From Rattus norvegicus (lineage: Eukaryota > Chordata > Mammalia > Rodentia > Muridae), in contig NC_086028.1 of assembly GCF_036323735.1 (NCBI RefSeq), positions 26,271,001 to 26,335,000 of the forward strand: a stretch of DNA of 64,000 nucleotides, written 5' to 3'. Within the stretch, counting starts at the first letter, position 1, and each line of letters begins with the position of its first letter. Positions 12,051 to 22,600 of this stretch are shown piece after piece. The position numbers were made by a program, and so were the translations under genes. The notes beneath the pieces were generated by a model, which was given only the letters and a program-made list of their open reading frames with translations, did no database searches and was not told where the DNA came from.

Positions 12051-13000
12051 TAGGTGTTTTTTCTATAGAAAAGAAAGATGATTAAGATGATTGATATGGT
12101 CTGTCTTACTAACTTGTGCTTAGTTGATGTTTATATAATTGTTGCTTATCTTTTTTGGTCACCCAACAAGGGCTTTGGGAAAAGTATGCCTTCCCTACTG
12201 CCAGTTACCATTCCTTTGGTAATCCTCATTATCCCTTCTCCTTGAGATGGCTCAGAACTGGCAATGCCTACAATTAAAACATATTAGTCCAAACAAAGGA
12301 GTAATGTGAATCACTAGTCCAAATTTCTTGCCTGTAACTCAGTAGGTGGCAGTCTTTCCATTTTGACCAAACCCAGTCTCTAAAATACATACAATCTTAT
12401 AGGAGACACTCTAGCATTGGGCAAAAGGAAACAAGCTATGGGGCTAGTTAAAGGTCTTCCCTGGGTGGGAATAAGCATGTACTTCATGGGGATCTCTGGG
12501 CTCCATCCATCAATAAGAATGAAAATAAGAATGGAAGGTAGTAGAATGTTCTTTTCTCCTAAATACAGTTTTCTCAATGCCCACACTTATATTACTTGGC
12601 GTTAACTGTTGGCGGTTTTAAAGGTATCTATAGTGGCTCAGGTGATTGCAGGATATAGAATGGCTGTGTACCAGAAGTAAATAAGTTGACACTGTAAAAG
12701 GCAGGAATATGTGGCAGATATGGTATGGGTGATTTGATATTCAGGGCCCGGTATTGCCTATAAGTAAGGGAATTAATGATATAAATATATGGAATGGACA
12801 GAGAAAAGGACTTGTATTTTAAAATTATCAAAATTTTATACTGCCAGTGTGTGCAACCTATGTCTATGTGTGTATGGGCTATGCAGCCTATGTGGGTGTG
12901 TGTATATGTTGTGCAGTATGTACATATGTAGAGGCATCAAGAGAAATTTGGGTGTCCTGCTATATTACTGTTCCCTTTCTTCCCTTGATAAAATGTTTCA
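12051..13000. other. Unannotated DNA with a TG-rich segment
   Basis: No gene seen. A TG-rich segment at about 12846-12930 (tgtctatgtgtgtatgggc and similar) is a decayed microsatellite. Confidence 0.4.
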
Positions 13001-13110
13001 TTGAACCAGGAGCTACGCTGGGAGCTTGCAATGCCAAATAACCTCTGCTATCCTTCCCCATATCACTGGGATTATAGAAGCATGTGGAATTGCACCTGTC
13101 TTGGGTTGCC
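13001..13110 (-). mobile_element. B4/B1-type SINE relic (probable)
   Basis: On the plus strand the order gaaccaggagct, then tgctatccttcccc, then cactgggattatagaagcatg is that of the antisense of a B1-derived SINE (gaacc...ctcctgcctc...gctgggattacaggc). It is strongly diverged and truncated. Confidence 0.5.
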
Positions 13111-13318
13111 TTGGTGCCGTTTGTATTTGGATGCTAATTATGCTGCCTCAAGAGGGGCTGCCATAAGGATGTCACTTACTCAAGTGATTTCATTGAACCT
13201 TCTGCCCATTCTGACTGGTCAAATCAAGGCTAGATCCAATGACTGCAAGTAGAAAGGGGAATAAATTAGTATAATGATAGATCTGCCCAATCTAGGCGTA
13301 CAGCTTATAAGTATAATA

Positions 13319-13326
13319 ACTGAATT
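13319..13326. repeat. Target-site duplication of LINE-1 copy B, left
   Basis: The 8-nt sequence actgaatt is repeated at 19844-19851. The duplication may extend to about 14 nt with one mismatch, but the A-tail of the element makes the limit ambiguous. Confidence 0.7.
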
Positions 13327-14039
13327 TTTTTTTATTAACTTGAGTATTTCTTATATACATTTCAAGTGTTATTCCCTTTCCCGGTTTCCGGGCAAACATC
13401 CCCCTCCCCCCTCCCCTTCCTTATGGGTGTTCCCCTCCCAACCCTCCCCCCATTGCCGCCTTCCCACCATAGTCTAGTTCACTGGGGGTTCAGTCTTAGC
13501 AGGACCCAGGGCTTCCCCTTCCACTGGTGCTCTTACAGGATATTCATTGCTACCTATGGGGTGAGAGTCCAGGGTCAGTCCATGTATAGTATTTAGGTAG
13601 TGGCTTAGTCCCTGGAAGCTCTGGTTGCTTGACATTGTTGTACTTTTGGGGTCTCGAGCCCCTTCAAGCTCTTCCAGTTCTTTCTCTGATTCCTTACAGG
13701 GGACCTATTCTCAGTTCAGTGGTTTGCTGCTGGCATTCGCCTCTGTATTTGCTGTATTCTGGCTGTGTCTCTCAGGAGCGATCTACATCCGGCTCCTGTC
13801 GGTCTGCACTTCTTTGCTTCATCCATCTTGTCTAATTGGGTGGCTGTATATGTATGGGCCACATGTGGGGCAGGCTCTGAATGGGTGTTCCTTCAGTCTC
13901 TGTTTTAATCTTTGCCTCTCCCTTCCCTGCCAAGGGTATTCTTTTTCCTCATTTAAAGAAGGAGTGAAGCATTCACATTTTGATCATCCGTCTTGAGTTT
14001 CATTTGTTCTAGGGATCTAGGGTAATTCAAGCATTTGGG
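13327..14039 (-). other. LINE-1 3' UTR with G-rich tract
   Basis: This is the 3' untranslated region of copy B, between the ORF2 stop and the A-tail. In the sense (minus) strand the part at about 13399-13452 is a G-rich polypurine tract with several runs of three or more G. Such a tract is typical of mammalian LINE-1 3' UTRs and can form G-quadruplexes. A homologous tract occurs in the truncated copy near 3439-3480. Quadruplex formation here is inferred from the pattern. Confidence 0.8.
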
Positions 14040-17000
14040 CTAAAAGCCACTTATCAATGAGTGCATACCATGTATGTCTTTCTGTGATTGGGTTAGCTCA
14101 CTCAGGATGATATTTTCCAGTTCCAACCATTTGCCTACGAATTTCATAAATTCGTTGTTTTTGATAGCTGAGTAATATTCCATTGTGTAGATGTACCACA
14201 TTTTCTGTATCCATTCCTCTGTTGAAGGGCATCTGGGTTCTTTCCAGGTTCTGGCTATTATAAATAAGGCTGCGATGAACATAGTGGAGCACGTGTCTCT
14301 TTTATATGTTGAGGCATCTTTTGGGTATATGCCCAAGAGAGGTATAGCTGGATCCTCAGGCAGTTCAATGTCCAATTTTCTGAGGCACCTCCAGACTGAT
14401 TTCCAGAATGGTTTTACCAGTCTGCAATCCCACCAACAATGGAGGAGTGTTCCTCTTTCTCCACATCCTCGCCAGCATCTGCTGTCACCTGAGTTTTTGA
14501 TCTTAGCCATTCTCACTGGTGTGAGGTGAAATCTCAGGGTTGTTTTGATTTGCATTTCCCTTATGACTAAGGATGTTGAACATTTCTTTAGGTGTTTCTC
14601 AGCCATTCGGCATTCCTCAGCTGTGAATTCTTTGTTTAGCTCTGAACCCCATTTTTTAATAGGGTTATTTGTTTCCCTGCGGTCTAACTTCTTGAGTTCT
14701 TTGTATATTTTGGATATAAGGCCTCTATCTGTTGTAGGATTGGTAAAGATCTTTTCCCAATCTGTTGGTTGCCGTTTTGTCCTAACCACAGTGTCCTTTG
14801 CCTTACAGAAGCTTTGCAGTTTTATGAGATCCCATTTGTCGATTCTTGATCTTAGAGCATAAGCCATTGGTGTTTTGTTCAGGATATTTTTTCCAGTGCC
14901 CATGTGTTCCAGATGCTTCCCTAGTTTTTCTTCTATTAGTTTGAGTGTGTCTGGTTTGATGTGGAGGTCCTTGATCCACTTGGACTTAAGCTTTGTACAG
15001 GGTGATAAGCATGGATCGATCTGCATTCTTCTACATGTTGCCCTCCAGTTGAACCAGCACCATTTGCTGAAAATGCTATCTTTTTTCCATGGGATGGTTT
15101 TGGCTCCTTTGTCAAAAATCAAGTGACCATAGGTGTGTGGGTTCATTTCTGGGTCTTCAATTCTATTCCATTGGTCTATCTGTCTGTCTCTGTACCAATA
15201 CCATGCAGTTTTTATCACTATTGCTCTGTAATACTGCTTGAGTTCAGGGATAGTGATTCCCCCTGAAGTCCTCTTATTGTTGAGGATAGCTTTAGCTATC
15301 CTGGGTTTTTTGTTATTCCAGATGAATTTGCAAATTGTTCTGTCTAACTCTTTGAAGAATTGGATTGGTATTTTGATGGGGATTGCGTTGATTCTGTAGA
15401 TTGCTTTTGGTAAAATGGCCATTTTTACTATATTAATCCTGCCAATCCATGAGCATGGGAGATCTTTCCATCTTCTGAGGTCTTCTTCAATTTCTTTCCT
15501 CAGTGTCTTGAAGTTCTTATTGTATAGATCTTTTACTTGCTTGGTTAAAGTCACACCGAGGTACTTTATATTATTTGGGTCTATTATGAAGGGTTTCGTT
15601 TCTCTAATTTCTTTTTTGGCTTGTTTCTCTTTTGTATAGAGGAAGGCAACTGATTTATTTGAGCTAATTTTATACCCAGCACCTTTGCTGAAGTTGTTTA
15701 TCAGCTTTAGTAGTTCTCTGGTGGAACTTTTGGGATCACTTAAATATACTATCATGTCATCTGCAAATAGTGATATTTTGAGTTCTTCTTTTCCGATCTG
15801 TATACCCTTGATCTCCTTTTTTTGTCTGATTGCTCTGGCTAGAACTTCAAGAACTATATTGAATAAGTAGGGAGAGAGTGGGCAGCCTTGTCTAGTCCCT
15901 GATTTTAGTGGGATTGCTTCAAGTTTCTTTCCATTTAGTTTAATGTTAGCAACTGGTTTGCTGTATATGGCTTTTACTATGTTTAGGTATGGGCCTTGAA
16001 TTCCTATTCTTTCCAGGACTTTTATTATTAAGGGGTGTTGAATTTTGTCAAATGCTTTCTCAGCATCTAACGAAATGGTCATGTGGTTCTGTTCTTTCAG
16101 TTTGTTTATATAATGGATCACGTTGATGGTTTTCCTTATATAAAACAATCCCTGCATGCCTGGGATGAAGCCTACTTGATCATGGTGGATGATTGTTTTG
16201 ATGTGCTCTTGAATTCGGTTTGCCAGAATTTTATTGAGTATTTTTGCGTCGATATTCATAAGGGAAATTGGTCTGAAGTTCTCTTTCTTTGTTGGGTCTT
16301 TGTGTGGTTTATGTATAAGAGTAATTGTGGCTTCGTAGAAGGAATTCGGTAGTGCTCCATCTGTTTTAATTTTGTGGAATAGTTTGGATAATATTGGTAT
16401 GAGGTCTTCTATGAAGGTTTGATAGAATTCTGCACTAAACCCGTCTGGACCTGGGCTCTTTTTGGTTGGGAGACCTTTAATGACTGCTTCTATTTCCTTA
16501 GGAGTTATGGGGTTGTTTAACTGGTTTATCTGTTCCTGATTTAACTTCGATACCTGATATCTGTCTAGGAAATTGTCCATTTCCTGAAGATTTTCAAGTT
16601 TTGTTGAATATAGGTTTTTATAGTAAGATCTGATGATTTTTTGAATTTCCTCTGAATCTGTTGTTATGTCTCCCTTTTCATTTCTGATTTTGTTAATTTG
16701 GACACACTCTCTGTGTCCTCTCGTTAGTCTGGCTAAGGGTTTATCTATCTTGTTGATTTTCTCAAAGAACCAACTTTTGGTTCTGTTGATTCTTTCTATG
16801 GTCCTTTTTGTTTCTACTTGGTTGATTTCAGCTCTGAGTTTGATTATTTCCTGCCCTCTACTCCTCCTGGGTGTATTTGCTTCTTTTTGTTCTAGAGCTT
16901 TTAGGTGTGCTGTCAAGCTGCTGACATATGCTCTTTCCTGTTTCTTTCTGCAGGCACTCAGCGCTATGAGTTTTCCTCTTAGCACAGCTTTCATTGTGTC

Positions 17001-17867
17001 CCATAAGTTTGGGTATGTTGTATCTTCATTTTCATTAAATTCTAAAAAGTTTTTAATTTCTTTCTTTATTTCTTCCTTGACCAGGTTATCATTGAGTAGA
17101 GCATTGTTCAATTTCCACGTATATGTGGGCATTCTTCCCTTATTGTTATTGAAGACCAGTTTTAGGCCGTGGTGGTCTGATAGCACGCATGGAATTATTT
17201 CTATCTTTCTGTACCTGTTGAGGCCCGTTTTTTGACCAATTATATGGTCAGTTTTGTAGAAAGTGCCATGAGGAGCTGAGAAGAAGGTATATCCTTTTGC
17301 TTTAGGATAGAATGTTCTATAAATATCCGTTAAGTCCATTTGGCTCATGACTTCTCTTAGTCTGTCGACATCACTGTTTAATTTCTGTTTCCATGATCTG
17401 TCCATTGATGAGAGTGGGGTGTTGATATCTCCCACTATTATTGTGTGAGGAGCAATGTGTGTTTTGAGCTTTAGTAAGGTTTCTTTTACGTATGTAGGTG
17501 CCCTTGTATTTGGGGCATAGTTATTTAGGATTGAGAGTTCATCTTGGTGGATTTTTCCTTTGATGAATATGAAGTGTCCTTCCTTATCTTTTTTGATGAC
17601 TTTCAGTTGGAAATTGATTTTATTTGATATTAGAATGGCTACTCCAGCTTGCTTCTTCTGACCATTTGCTTGGTAAGTTGTTTTCCAGCCTTTCACTCTG
17701 AGGTAGTGTCTGTCTTTGTGTCTGAGGTATGTTTCCTGTAGGCAGCAGAATGCAGGGTCCTCGTTGCGTATCCAGTTTGTTAACCTATGTCTTTTTATTG
17801 GGGAGTTGAGGCCATTGATATTGAGAGATATTAAGGAATAGTGATTATTGCTTCCCGTTATATTCAT
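14040..17867 (-). CDS. LINE-1 ORF2 protein: endonuclease / reverse transcriptase, open frame
   Basis: ORF2 protein nicks target DNA and reverse-transcribes LINE-1 RNA at the nick; it also mobilises SINEs in trans. The frame is uninterrupted from the ATG at 17865-17867 (MNITGSNNHYS) to the TAG at 14040. That is about 1275 residues, the expected length. It is also open 18 codons upstream to a TTG, but there is no ATG there. The endonuclease domain occupies about residues 1-240, with the LQET glutamate, TDHI and SDHHG motifs. The reverse transcriptase has DAEKAFDKIQ, RQGCPLSP and FADDM (about residue 700). Near the C terminus is a CCHC-like knuckle, CWRGCGERGTLLHCWWDC. Compared with copy C, residues at conserved places differ: GDIN for GDFN, and GLFYIRK for GWFNIRK. 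The protein may therefore be weakened or inactive. Translation probably depends on reinitiation 59 nt after the ORF1 stop. Confidence 0.9.
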   Translation of the reverse strand: MNITGSNNHYSLISLNINGLNSPIKRHRLTNWIRNEDPAFCCLQETYLRHKDRHYLRVKGWKTTYQANGQKKQAGVAILISNKINFQLKVIKKDKEGHFIFIKGKIHQDELSILNNYAPNTRAPTYVKETLLKLKTHIAPHTIIVGDINTPLSSMDRSWKQKLNSDVDRLREVMSQMDLTDIYRTFYPKAKGYTFFSAPHGTFYKTDHIIGQKTGLNRYRKIEIIPCVLSDHHGLKLVFNNNKGRMPTYTWKLNNALLNDNLVKEEIKKEIKNFLEFNENEDTTYPNLWDTMKAVLRGKLIALSACRKKQERAYVSSLTAHLKALEQKEANTPRRSRGQEIIKLRAEINQVETKRTIERINRTKSWFFEKINKIDKPLARLTRGHRECVQINKIRNEKGDITTDSEEIQKIIRSYYKNLYSTKLENLQEMDNFLDRYQVSKLNQEQINQLNNPITPKEIEAVIKGLPTKKSPGPDGFSAEFYQTFIEDLIPILSKLFHKIKTDGALPNSFYEATITLIHKPHKDPTKKENFRPISLMNIDAKILNKILANRIQEHIKTIIHHDQVGFIPGMQGLFYIRKTINVIHYINKLKEQNHMTISLDAEKAFDKIQHPLIIKVLERIGIQGPYLNIVKAIYSKPVANIKLNGKKLEAIPLKSGTRQGCPLSPYLFNIVLEVLARAIRQKKEIKGIQIGKEELKISLFADDMIVYLSDPKSSTRELLKLINNFSKGAGYKISSNKSVAFLYTKEKQAKKEIRETKPFIIDPNNIKYLGVTLTKQVKDLYNKNFKTLRKEIEEDLRRWKDLPCSWIGRINIVKMAILPKAIYRINAIPIKIPIQFFKELDRTICKFIWNNKKPRIAKAILNNKRTSGGITIPELKQYYRAIVIKTAWYWYRDRQIDQWNRIEDPEMNPHTYGHLIFDKGAKTIPWKKDSIFSKWCWFNWRATCRRMQIDPCLSPCTKLKSKWIKDLHIKPDTLKLIEEKLGKHLEHMGTGKNILNKTPMAYALRSRIDKWDLIKLQSFCKAKDTVVRTKRQPTDWEKIFTNPTTDRGLISKIYKELKKLDRRETNNPIKKWGSELNKEFTAEECRMAEKHLKKCSTSLVIREMQIKTTLRFHLTPVRMAKIKNSGDSRCWRGCGERGTLLHCWWDCRLVKPFWKSVWRCLRKLDIELPEDPAIPLLGIYPKDASTYKRDTCSTMFIAALFIIARTWKEPRCPSTEEWIQKMWYIYTMEYYSAIKNNEFMKFVGKWLELENIILSELTQSQKDIHGMHSLISGF

Positions 17868-17926
17868 ATTTGGATGTGAGGTTATGTTTGTGTGCTTTTC
17901 TTCTCTTTGTTTTGTTGCCAAGACGA

Positions 17927-19134
17927 TTAGTTTCTTGCTTCTTCTAGGGTATAGCTTGCCTCCTTATGTTGGGCTTTACCATTTATTATCCTTTGTAGTG
18001 CTGGATTTGTAGAAAGATATTGTGTAAATTTGGTTTTGTCATGGAATATCTTGGTTTCTCCATCAATGTTAATTGAGAGTTTTGCTGGATACAGTAACCT
18101 GGGCTGGCATTTGTGTTCTCTTAGGGTCTGTATGACATCAGTCCAGTATCTTCTGGCCTTCATAGTTTCTGGCGAGAAGTCTGGTGTGATTCTGATAGGT
18201 CTCCCTTTATATGTTATTTGACCTTTTTCCCTTACTGCTTTTAATATTCTTTCTTTATTTTGTGCGTTTGGTGTTTTGACAATTATGTGATGGGAGGTGT
18301 TTCTTTTCTGGTCCAATCTATTTGGAGTTCTGTAGGCTTCTTGTATGTCTATGGGTATCTCTTTTTTTTGGTTAGGGAAGTTTTCTTCTATGATTTTGTT
18401 GAAGATATTTACTGGTCCTTTGAGCTGGGAGTCTTCACTCTCTTCTATACCTATTATGCTTAGGTTTGATCTTCTCATTGAGTCCTGGATTTTCTGTATG
18501 TTTTGGACCAGTAGCTTTTTCTGCTTTACATTATCTTTGACAGTTGAGTCAATGATTTCCATGGAATCTTCTGCTCCTGAGATTCTCTCTTCCATCTCTT
18601 GTATTCTGTTGGTGAAGCTTGTATCTACAGCTCCTTGTCTCTTCTTTTGGTTTTCTATATCCAGGGTTGTTTCCATGTGTTCTTTCTTGATTGCTTCTAT
18701 TTCCATTTTTAATTCCTTCAACTGTTTGATTGTGTTTTCCTGGAATTCTTTCAGGGATTTTTGTGTCTCCTCTCTATGGGCTTCTACTTGTTTATTTATG
18801 TTTTCCTGGAATTCTTTCAGGGATTTTTGTGTCTCCTCTCTATGGGCTTCTACTTGTTTATTTATGTTTTCCTGGAATTCTTTCAGGGATTTTTGCGATT
18901 CTTTCAGGCATTTTTGCAATTCCTCTCTGTAGGCTTCTACTTGTTCTCTAAGGGAGTTCTTCACATCTTTCTTGAAGTCCTCCAGCATCATGATCAAAAA
19001 TGATTTTGAAACTAGATCTTGCTTTTCTGGTATGTTTGGATATTCCATGTTTGTTTGATGGGAGAATTGGGCTCCGATGGTGCCATGTAGTCTTGGTTTC
19101 TGTTGCTTGGTTTCCTGCGCTTGCCTCTCGCCAT
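17927..19134 (-). pseudogene. LINE-1 ORF1 of copy B, 1-nt deletion near the start
   Basis: The normal start is the ATG at 19132-19134 (MARGKR). Near 19049-19057 one T of the plus strand is missing relative to copy A, which throws the frame off after about 27 codons. The rest of the gene is open from an internal ATG at 19048 to the stop at 17927 (373 codons). It contains the coiled coil, the RRM-like domain (SMRRSNLSIIGIEESED) and the C-terminal domain. The coiled coil is the longest of the three copies, with three 22-residue SLKEFQE units plus an extra short duplication (QKCLKES). Internal initiation could give a protein lacking the basic N-terminal tail. I regard the intended product as broken. 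Confidence 0.88.
18735..18932 (-). repeat. 66-bp tandem repeats in the ORF1 coiled coil
   Basis: The block starting ttttcctggaattctttcag begins at 18735, 18801 and 18867, a spacing of exactly 66 bp. It encodes a 22-residue heptad-like unit of the coiled coil. Copy A has two units (about 1806-1937) and copy C one (about 31937-31990), so this is a length-variable region among the copies. Confidence 0.95.
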
Positions 19135-19843
19135 CAGATTATCTCTAGTGTTACTTTGTTCTGCTATTTCTGACAGTGGCTAGACTGTCCTATAAGCCTG
19201 TGTGTCAGGAGTGCTGTAGACCTGTTTTCCTCTCTTTCAGTCAGTTATGGGGACAGAGTGTTCTGCTTTCCGGCGTGTAGTTTTTCCTCTCTACAGGTCT
19301 TCAGTTGTTCCTGTGGGCCTGTGTCTTGAGTTCACCAGGCAGCTTTCTTGCAGCAGAAAAGTTGGTCTTACCTGTGGTCCCGGGGCTCAAGTCCGCTTGT
19401 GGGGTGCTGCCCATGGGCTCTCTGCAGCGGCAGCAACCAGGAAGACCTGTGCCGCCGTTTCCGGGAGCTTCAGTGCACCAGGGTTCCAGATGGTCTTTGG
19501 CTTTTTCCTCTGGCGTCCGAGATGTGTGTGCAGATAGCAGTCTCTTCTGGTTTCCCAGGCTTGTCTGCCTCTCTGAAGGTTCAGCTCTCCCTCCCACGGG
19601 ATTTGGGTGCAAAGAACTGTTTATCCGGTCTGTTTCCCTCAGGTTCCGGCGGTGTCTCAGGCAGGGGTCCTGCCACTCCTGGGCCCTCTCCCGCGGGAGC
19701 CCAGAGGCCCTATACAGTTTCCTCTTGGGCCAGGGATGTGGGCAGGGGTGAGCAGTGTTGGTGGTCTCTTCTGCTCTGCAGCCTCAGGAGTGCCCACCTG
19801 ACCAGGCGGTTGGGTCTCTCTCTCACAGGGTCTGGAGGCAGAG
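19135..19843 (-). promoter_or_regulatory. LINE-1 5' region of copy B, one incomplete monomer
   Basis: This is a CpG-rich 5' region homologous to 2131-2840 of copy A. Only one monomer, itself not complete, is present. The sequence ends at 19843, just before the actgaatt duplication. It is shorter than in copies A and C, so promoter strength may be lower (inference). Confidence 0.8.
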
Positions 19844-19851
19844 ACTGAATT
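19844..19851. repeat. Target-site duplication of LINE-1 copy B, right
   Basis: The sequence actgaatt matches 13319-13326 and marks the 5' boundary of copy B. Confidence 0.7.
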
Positions 19852-20689
19852 GTTTTTCATTTGGGCTTATTAGAGTAAGAAATTACGTCAGCAGTCCTTT
19901 TTATGTAGCTGCTGGGGATTTGAACCATGCTCCTTATACATATGAAGCAAACACTCTTAATCATGGAGCTATTCAGTTTCCCATGTGCACTTTTAAAAGC
20001 AGGATTCCTAATAAACTTAGTAGGAGCCTCTGATGTATCACATGTGATCTACAACTAAAATCTCTTTATTATCACACTTTGAGTTGTTTCTTATTCCTAC
20101 TTCCCAGGTGATGGACTCTGGAAATACTTGGCTAATGTAGATGTGATTTTCTGTAAGAGACACAAAGTTATCTTTTGACAACCAAATGTCACCAAGAAGA
20201 TGTTAAACTCTGTTTTGCTTTGTTTTTCTCTTAAGTATGAAATGCCAACAAAATAAAACAACAAGAACCCAAAAAAGAACACCCCCTTTTTGCAAACTAT
20301 TTCTGATATATTTTAGTTAGAAATTTGGTTTCCATAGATAATGAAAGAAATTGAATAATCATGCTTTTCTTAAGCTCAAAAACTTTTATTAGAATGTTAA
20401 TATAGTCTGAAGCAGTGAAGTTATCATAAAATGCAAATGACTTGTGACCAGATCAGTCACCATTCTAGCATGAAGATATGAAGGACTCACAAGACCCAAC
20501 CGCAAGCTAAAGAATTAAAGGCAGTTAAAGGCTAATGAAAGAGAATCAGTCTTCTTAAGAATGAGGTCCCGGATAGTTTGGACATTACCTATGTATGGTA
20601 GGTGATAATAACTGTACTCAATAGTGAACTTAGTAGGTTTTATAAATTTGTGCACATATATGTTTGTGTATGCACATATAATGTGTATA
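19852..20689. other. Unannotated AT-rich DNA
   Basis: No gene or nameable repeat is supported in this stretch; all open frames are short and lack domains. Confidence 0.4.
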
Positions 20690-20700
20690 CACACACACAC

Positions 20701-20748
<48 letters not shown>

Positions 20749-20762
20749 GTATATATATACAT
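20690..20762. repeat. Compound (CA)n(TA)n microsatellite
   Basis: CA units interrupted by two CCCA steps are followed by TA units. The alternating purine-pyrimidine sequence could adopt Z-DNA or cruciform structures (inference). Confidence 0.95.
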
Positions 20763-21850
20763 AAAACAGTAATTAAATAAAAGAAGAGAAAATGAATTTG
20801 AATGGAAGATATGTAAAGGTATAGCAGGAATTGAAGGGAGGAGGAATGGGTATGATAAAATAGTTGCACCAAATAAAAAAAATCTTAATTTTTTTAAAGT
20901 TTTTACAGGAAGGGGCTTCTCCAAGGCCATTTACTACCCAGTATACACTACATAGTCAAAACCATATTAAGTTTTCTCATCTTTTTGCTAGTTCCACAAT
21001 TTCACTTTTATATTGACCTATGTTCAGAGGATTTTCCTGATTTCTCACATTATCACACCGAACCATCAAAAGCAGGAAATAAACCTATTTTCCCACACAA
21101 TGCACTGCTCTTCCTCTTTGTGTATCTCAGTTGCAAACGCTCCCTTTTCAGCAGGTGGACCCCCCTGAGAATCTTCCCCTTCTTAAATGGCACAAACATT
21201 TGTTCTACACTTTGGAAAAATTGCTCAGTTTTTCGTTGACTTCCATAGCCTTGATACGTTTTCTTCACCTGTCCTTCAACTTGTGTGAGTCTTTGCTTAC
21301 TCATGATTCTATTAAATTCCGCATTCTTAGTAGGAAAAGTGCGGTGATGTCCCCGTGTCCTCTTTGCCTCCTGAGCACAGAAATCTTCTCTGCAGATTTC
21401 TGACTGGTTTAACTGTTATCCTTTAAGCTGGCAGACACTAATTCCTTTATCTAATTAGGAAAGCTTAATCATAAAAATTTTAAAACACATCTTATTGTGC
21501 CTCAAATTGTAGAATGAGGAATGAAATGAATATTACTTCAAAATTGTTTTCTATGTGGAATTTTGTGTCTATTATTGGTGAATAATAGTTTCATTGTCAC
21601 TAATAATTATGATAATGAAAAAGATTAGCTACTACTCTATCTCCAAATAAGCTTTGAGACTACTAATACCTTGAACATATGAGAATAACTGAAACAGACT
21701 TGCATACCTACCACAAATATTTTTACTCTCATTTATGTTTTTACACCAAAGCTTTCTTCGTGATGTCCTTTTCAAAAATTTAATTTGATCAGTTTACTTT
21801 GGGTCTCCCTGTGGAGTGCATGTGCATATGTGTGTATGTGAGTCCATGTA
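20763..21850. other. Unannotated DNA
   Basis: I found no coding region that I recognise. Opposing frames of 80-90 codons at 20985-21403 lie on both strands and have no domain, so they are probably chance. Confidence 0.4.
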
Positions 21851-21856
21851 TACATT

Positions 21857-21904
21857 TGTGTGTGTGTGTGTGTGTGTGTATGTGCACTTGTGTGTGTGTG
21901 CACA
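21857..21904. repeat. (TG)n microsatellite, interrupted
   Basis: TG units with TATGTGCACT-type interruptions. Confidence 0.85.
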
Positions 21905-22374
21905 TGCCAAGAGACACTCCCAGAGATGAAAGCAACATGAGTGGAGTTGGTTCTCCATTGCAGCTTGTTGTGCAATCTCCATTTTTGGACGCTGTGTGTG
22001 CTAGGTTATCTGTCCAATGAGCTTGGGGCCCATTCTGTCTCCTTTTTGTTTTGCTTTATGACTGCTGGAGTTACTGGTGTGCACCTTGAATCTACCTGTG
22101 TCGGATCTGAGATGGAACCCTAAGTTGTTAATCTTATGCGGTACGCTGTACGTCAGGCTGAACCATATCCATGGGCTCTTCCCATTCTTTGAAGTGTGTT
22201 CATATGCTTTTTTTCTCTTGTGTGTGGATTTCCATAGTTACGTTTTTATAGGAGAAAGTTATTCTACCTTTTTTATTTACAATACTTTTATACTGTATTT
22301 GTACTTGAGATCTATACTTACTGGGCATATAATTTTAGGGATCTGCCATCTATATTTTAGTTCTATGTTTTAGG

Positions 22375-22600
22375 ATTTCAATTATGTCATCTCTCCCCTT
22401 TCTTTTCCTCCACCCAACTTTTTCCTGTGGCTACTCCTCTTTTTCTGGTTCTCTCTCACAATCATGGCCTTTTTCCTTAAATGTTATTGTTGTAAACACA
22501 ACCTTATAAATGCATCTGGTGTTACTAGTAAGTAAATGATTTAGAGGATGACCATCCAGTATTAGATATGCAAGTTGGGCCTAACCCTAATGAGGGAGAT
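22375..22600 (-). mobile_element. Old rodent LINE-1 3' end relic (probable)
   Basis: A C-rich segment (tctctcccctttcttttcct) is followed by ttcctggttctc-like sequence, then catggccttttt, then ggatgaccatccagtattag. This order matches the antisense 3' region of older rodent LINE-1 elements as I recall it. There are no clear boundaries or duplications. Confidence 0.5.

Larger units (their letters stand above)
13327..19843 (-). mobile_element. Full-length LINE-1, copy B
   Basis: This is a LINE-1 of about 6.5 kb on the minus strand with 5' promoter region, ORF1, ORF2, 3' UTR and a short A-tail (the T-run at about 13325-13332). An 8-nt direct repeat flanks it, supporting a single insertion by target-primed reverse transcription. 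ORF2 is uninterrupted for about 1275 codons. ORF1 has a single-base deletion near codon 27. The element is therefore nearly, but not fully, intact, which suggests a fairly recent insertion. Confidence 0.95.

Noticed and set aside
16666..17235. 189-codon plus-strand open frame (and its twin at 29870-30439)
   Set aside because: It is antisense to LINE-1 ORF2 and repeats in the same place in copy C; it follows from the codon composition of ORF2, not from a separate gene.
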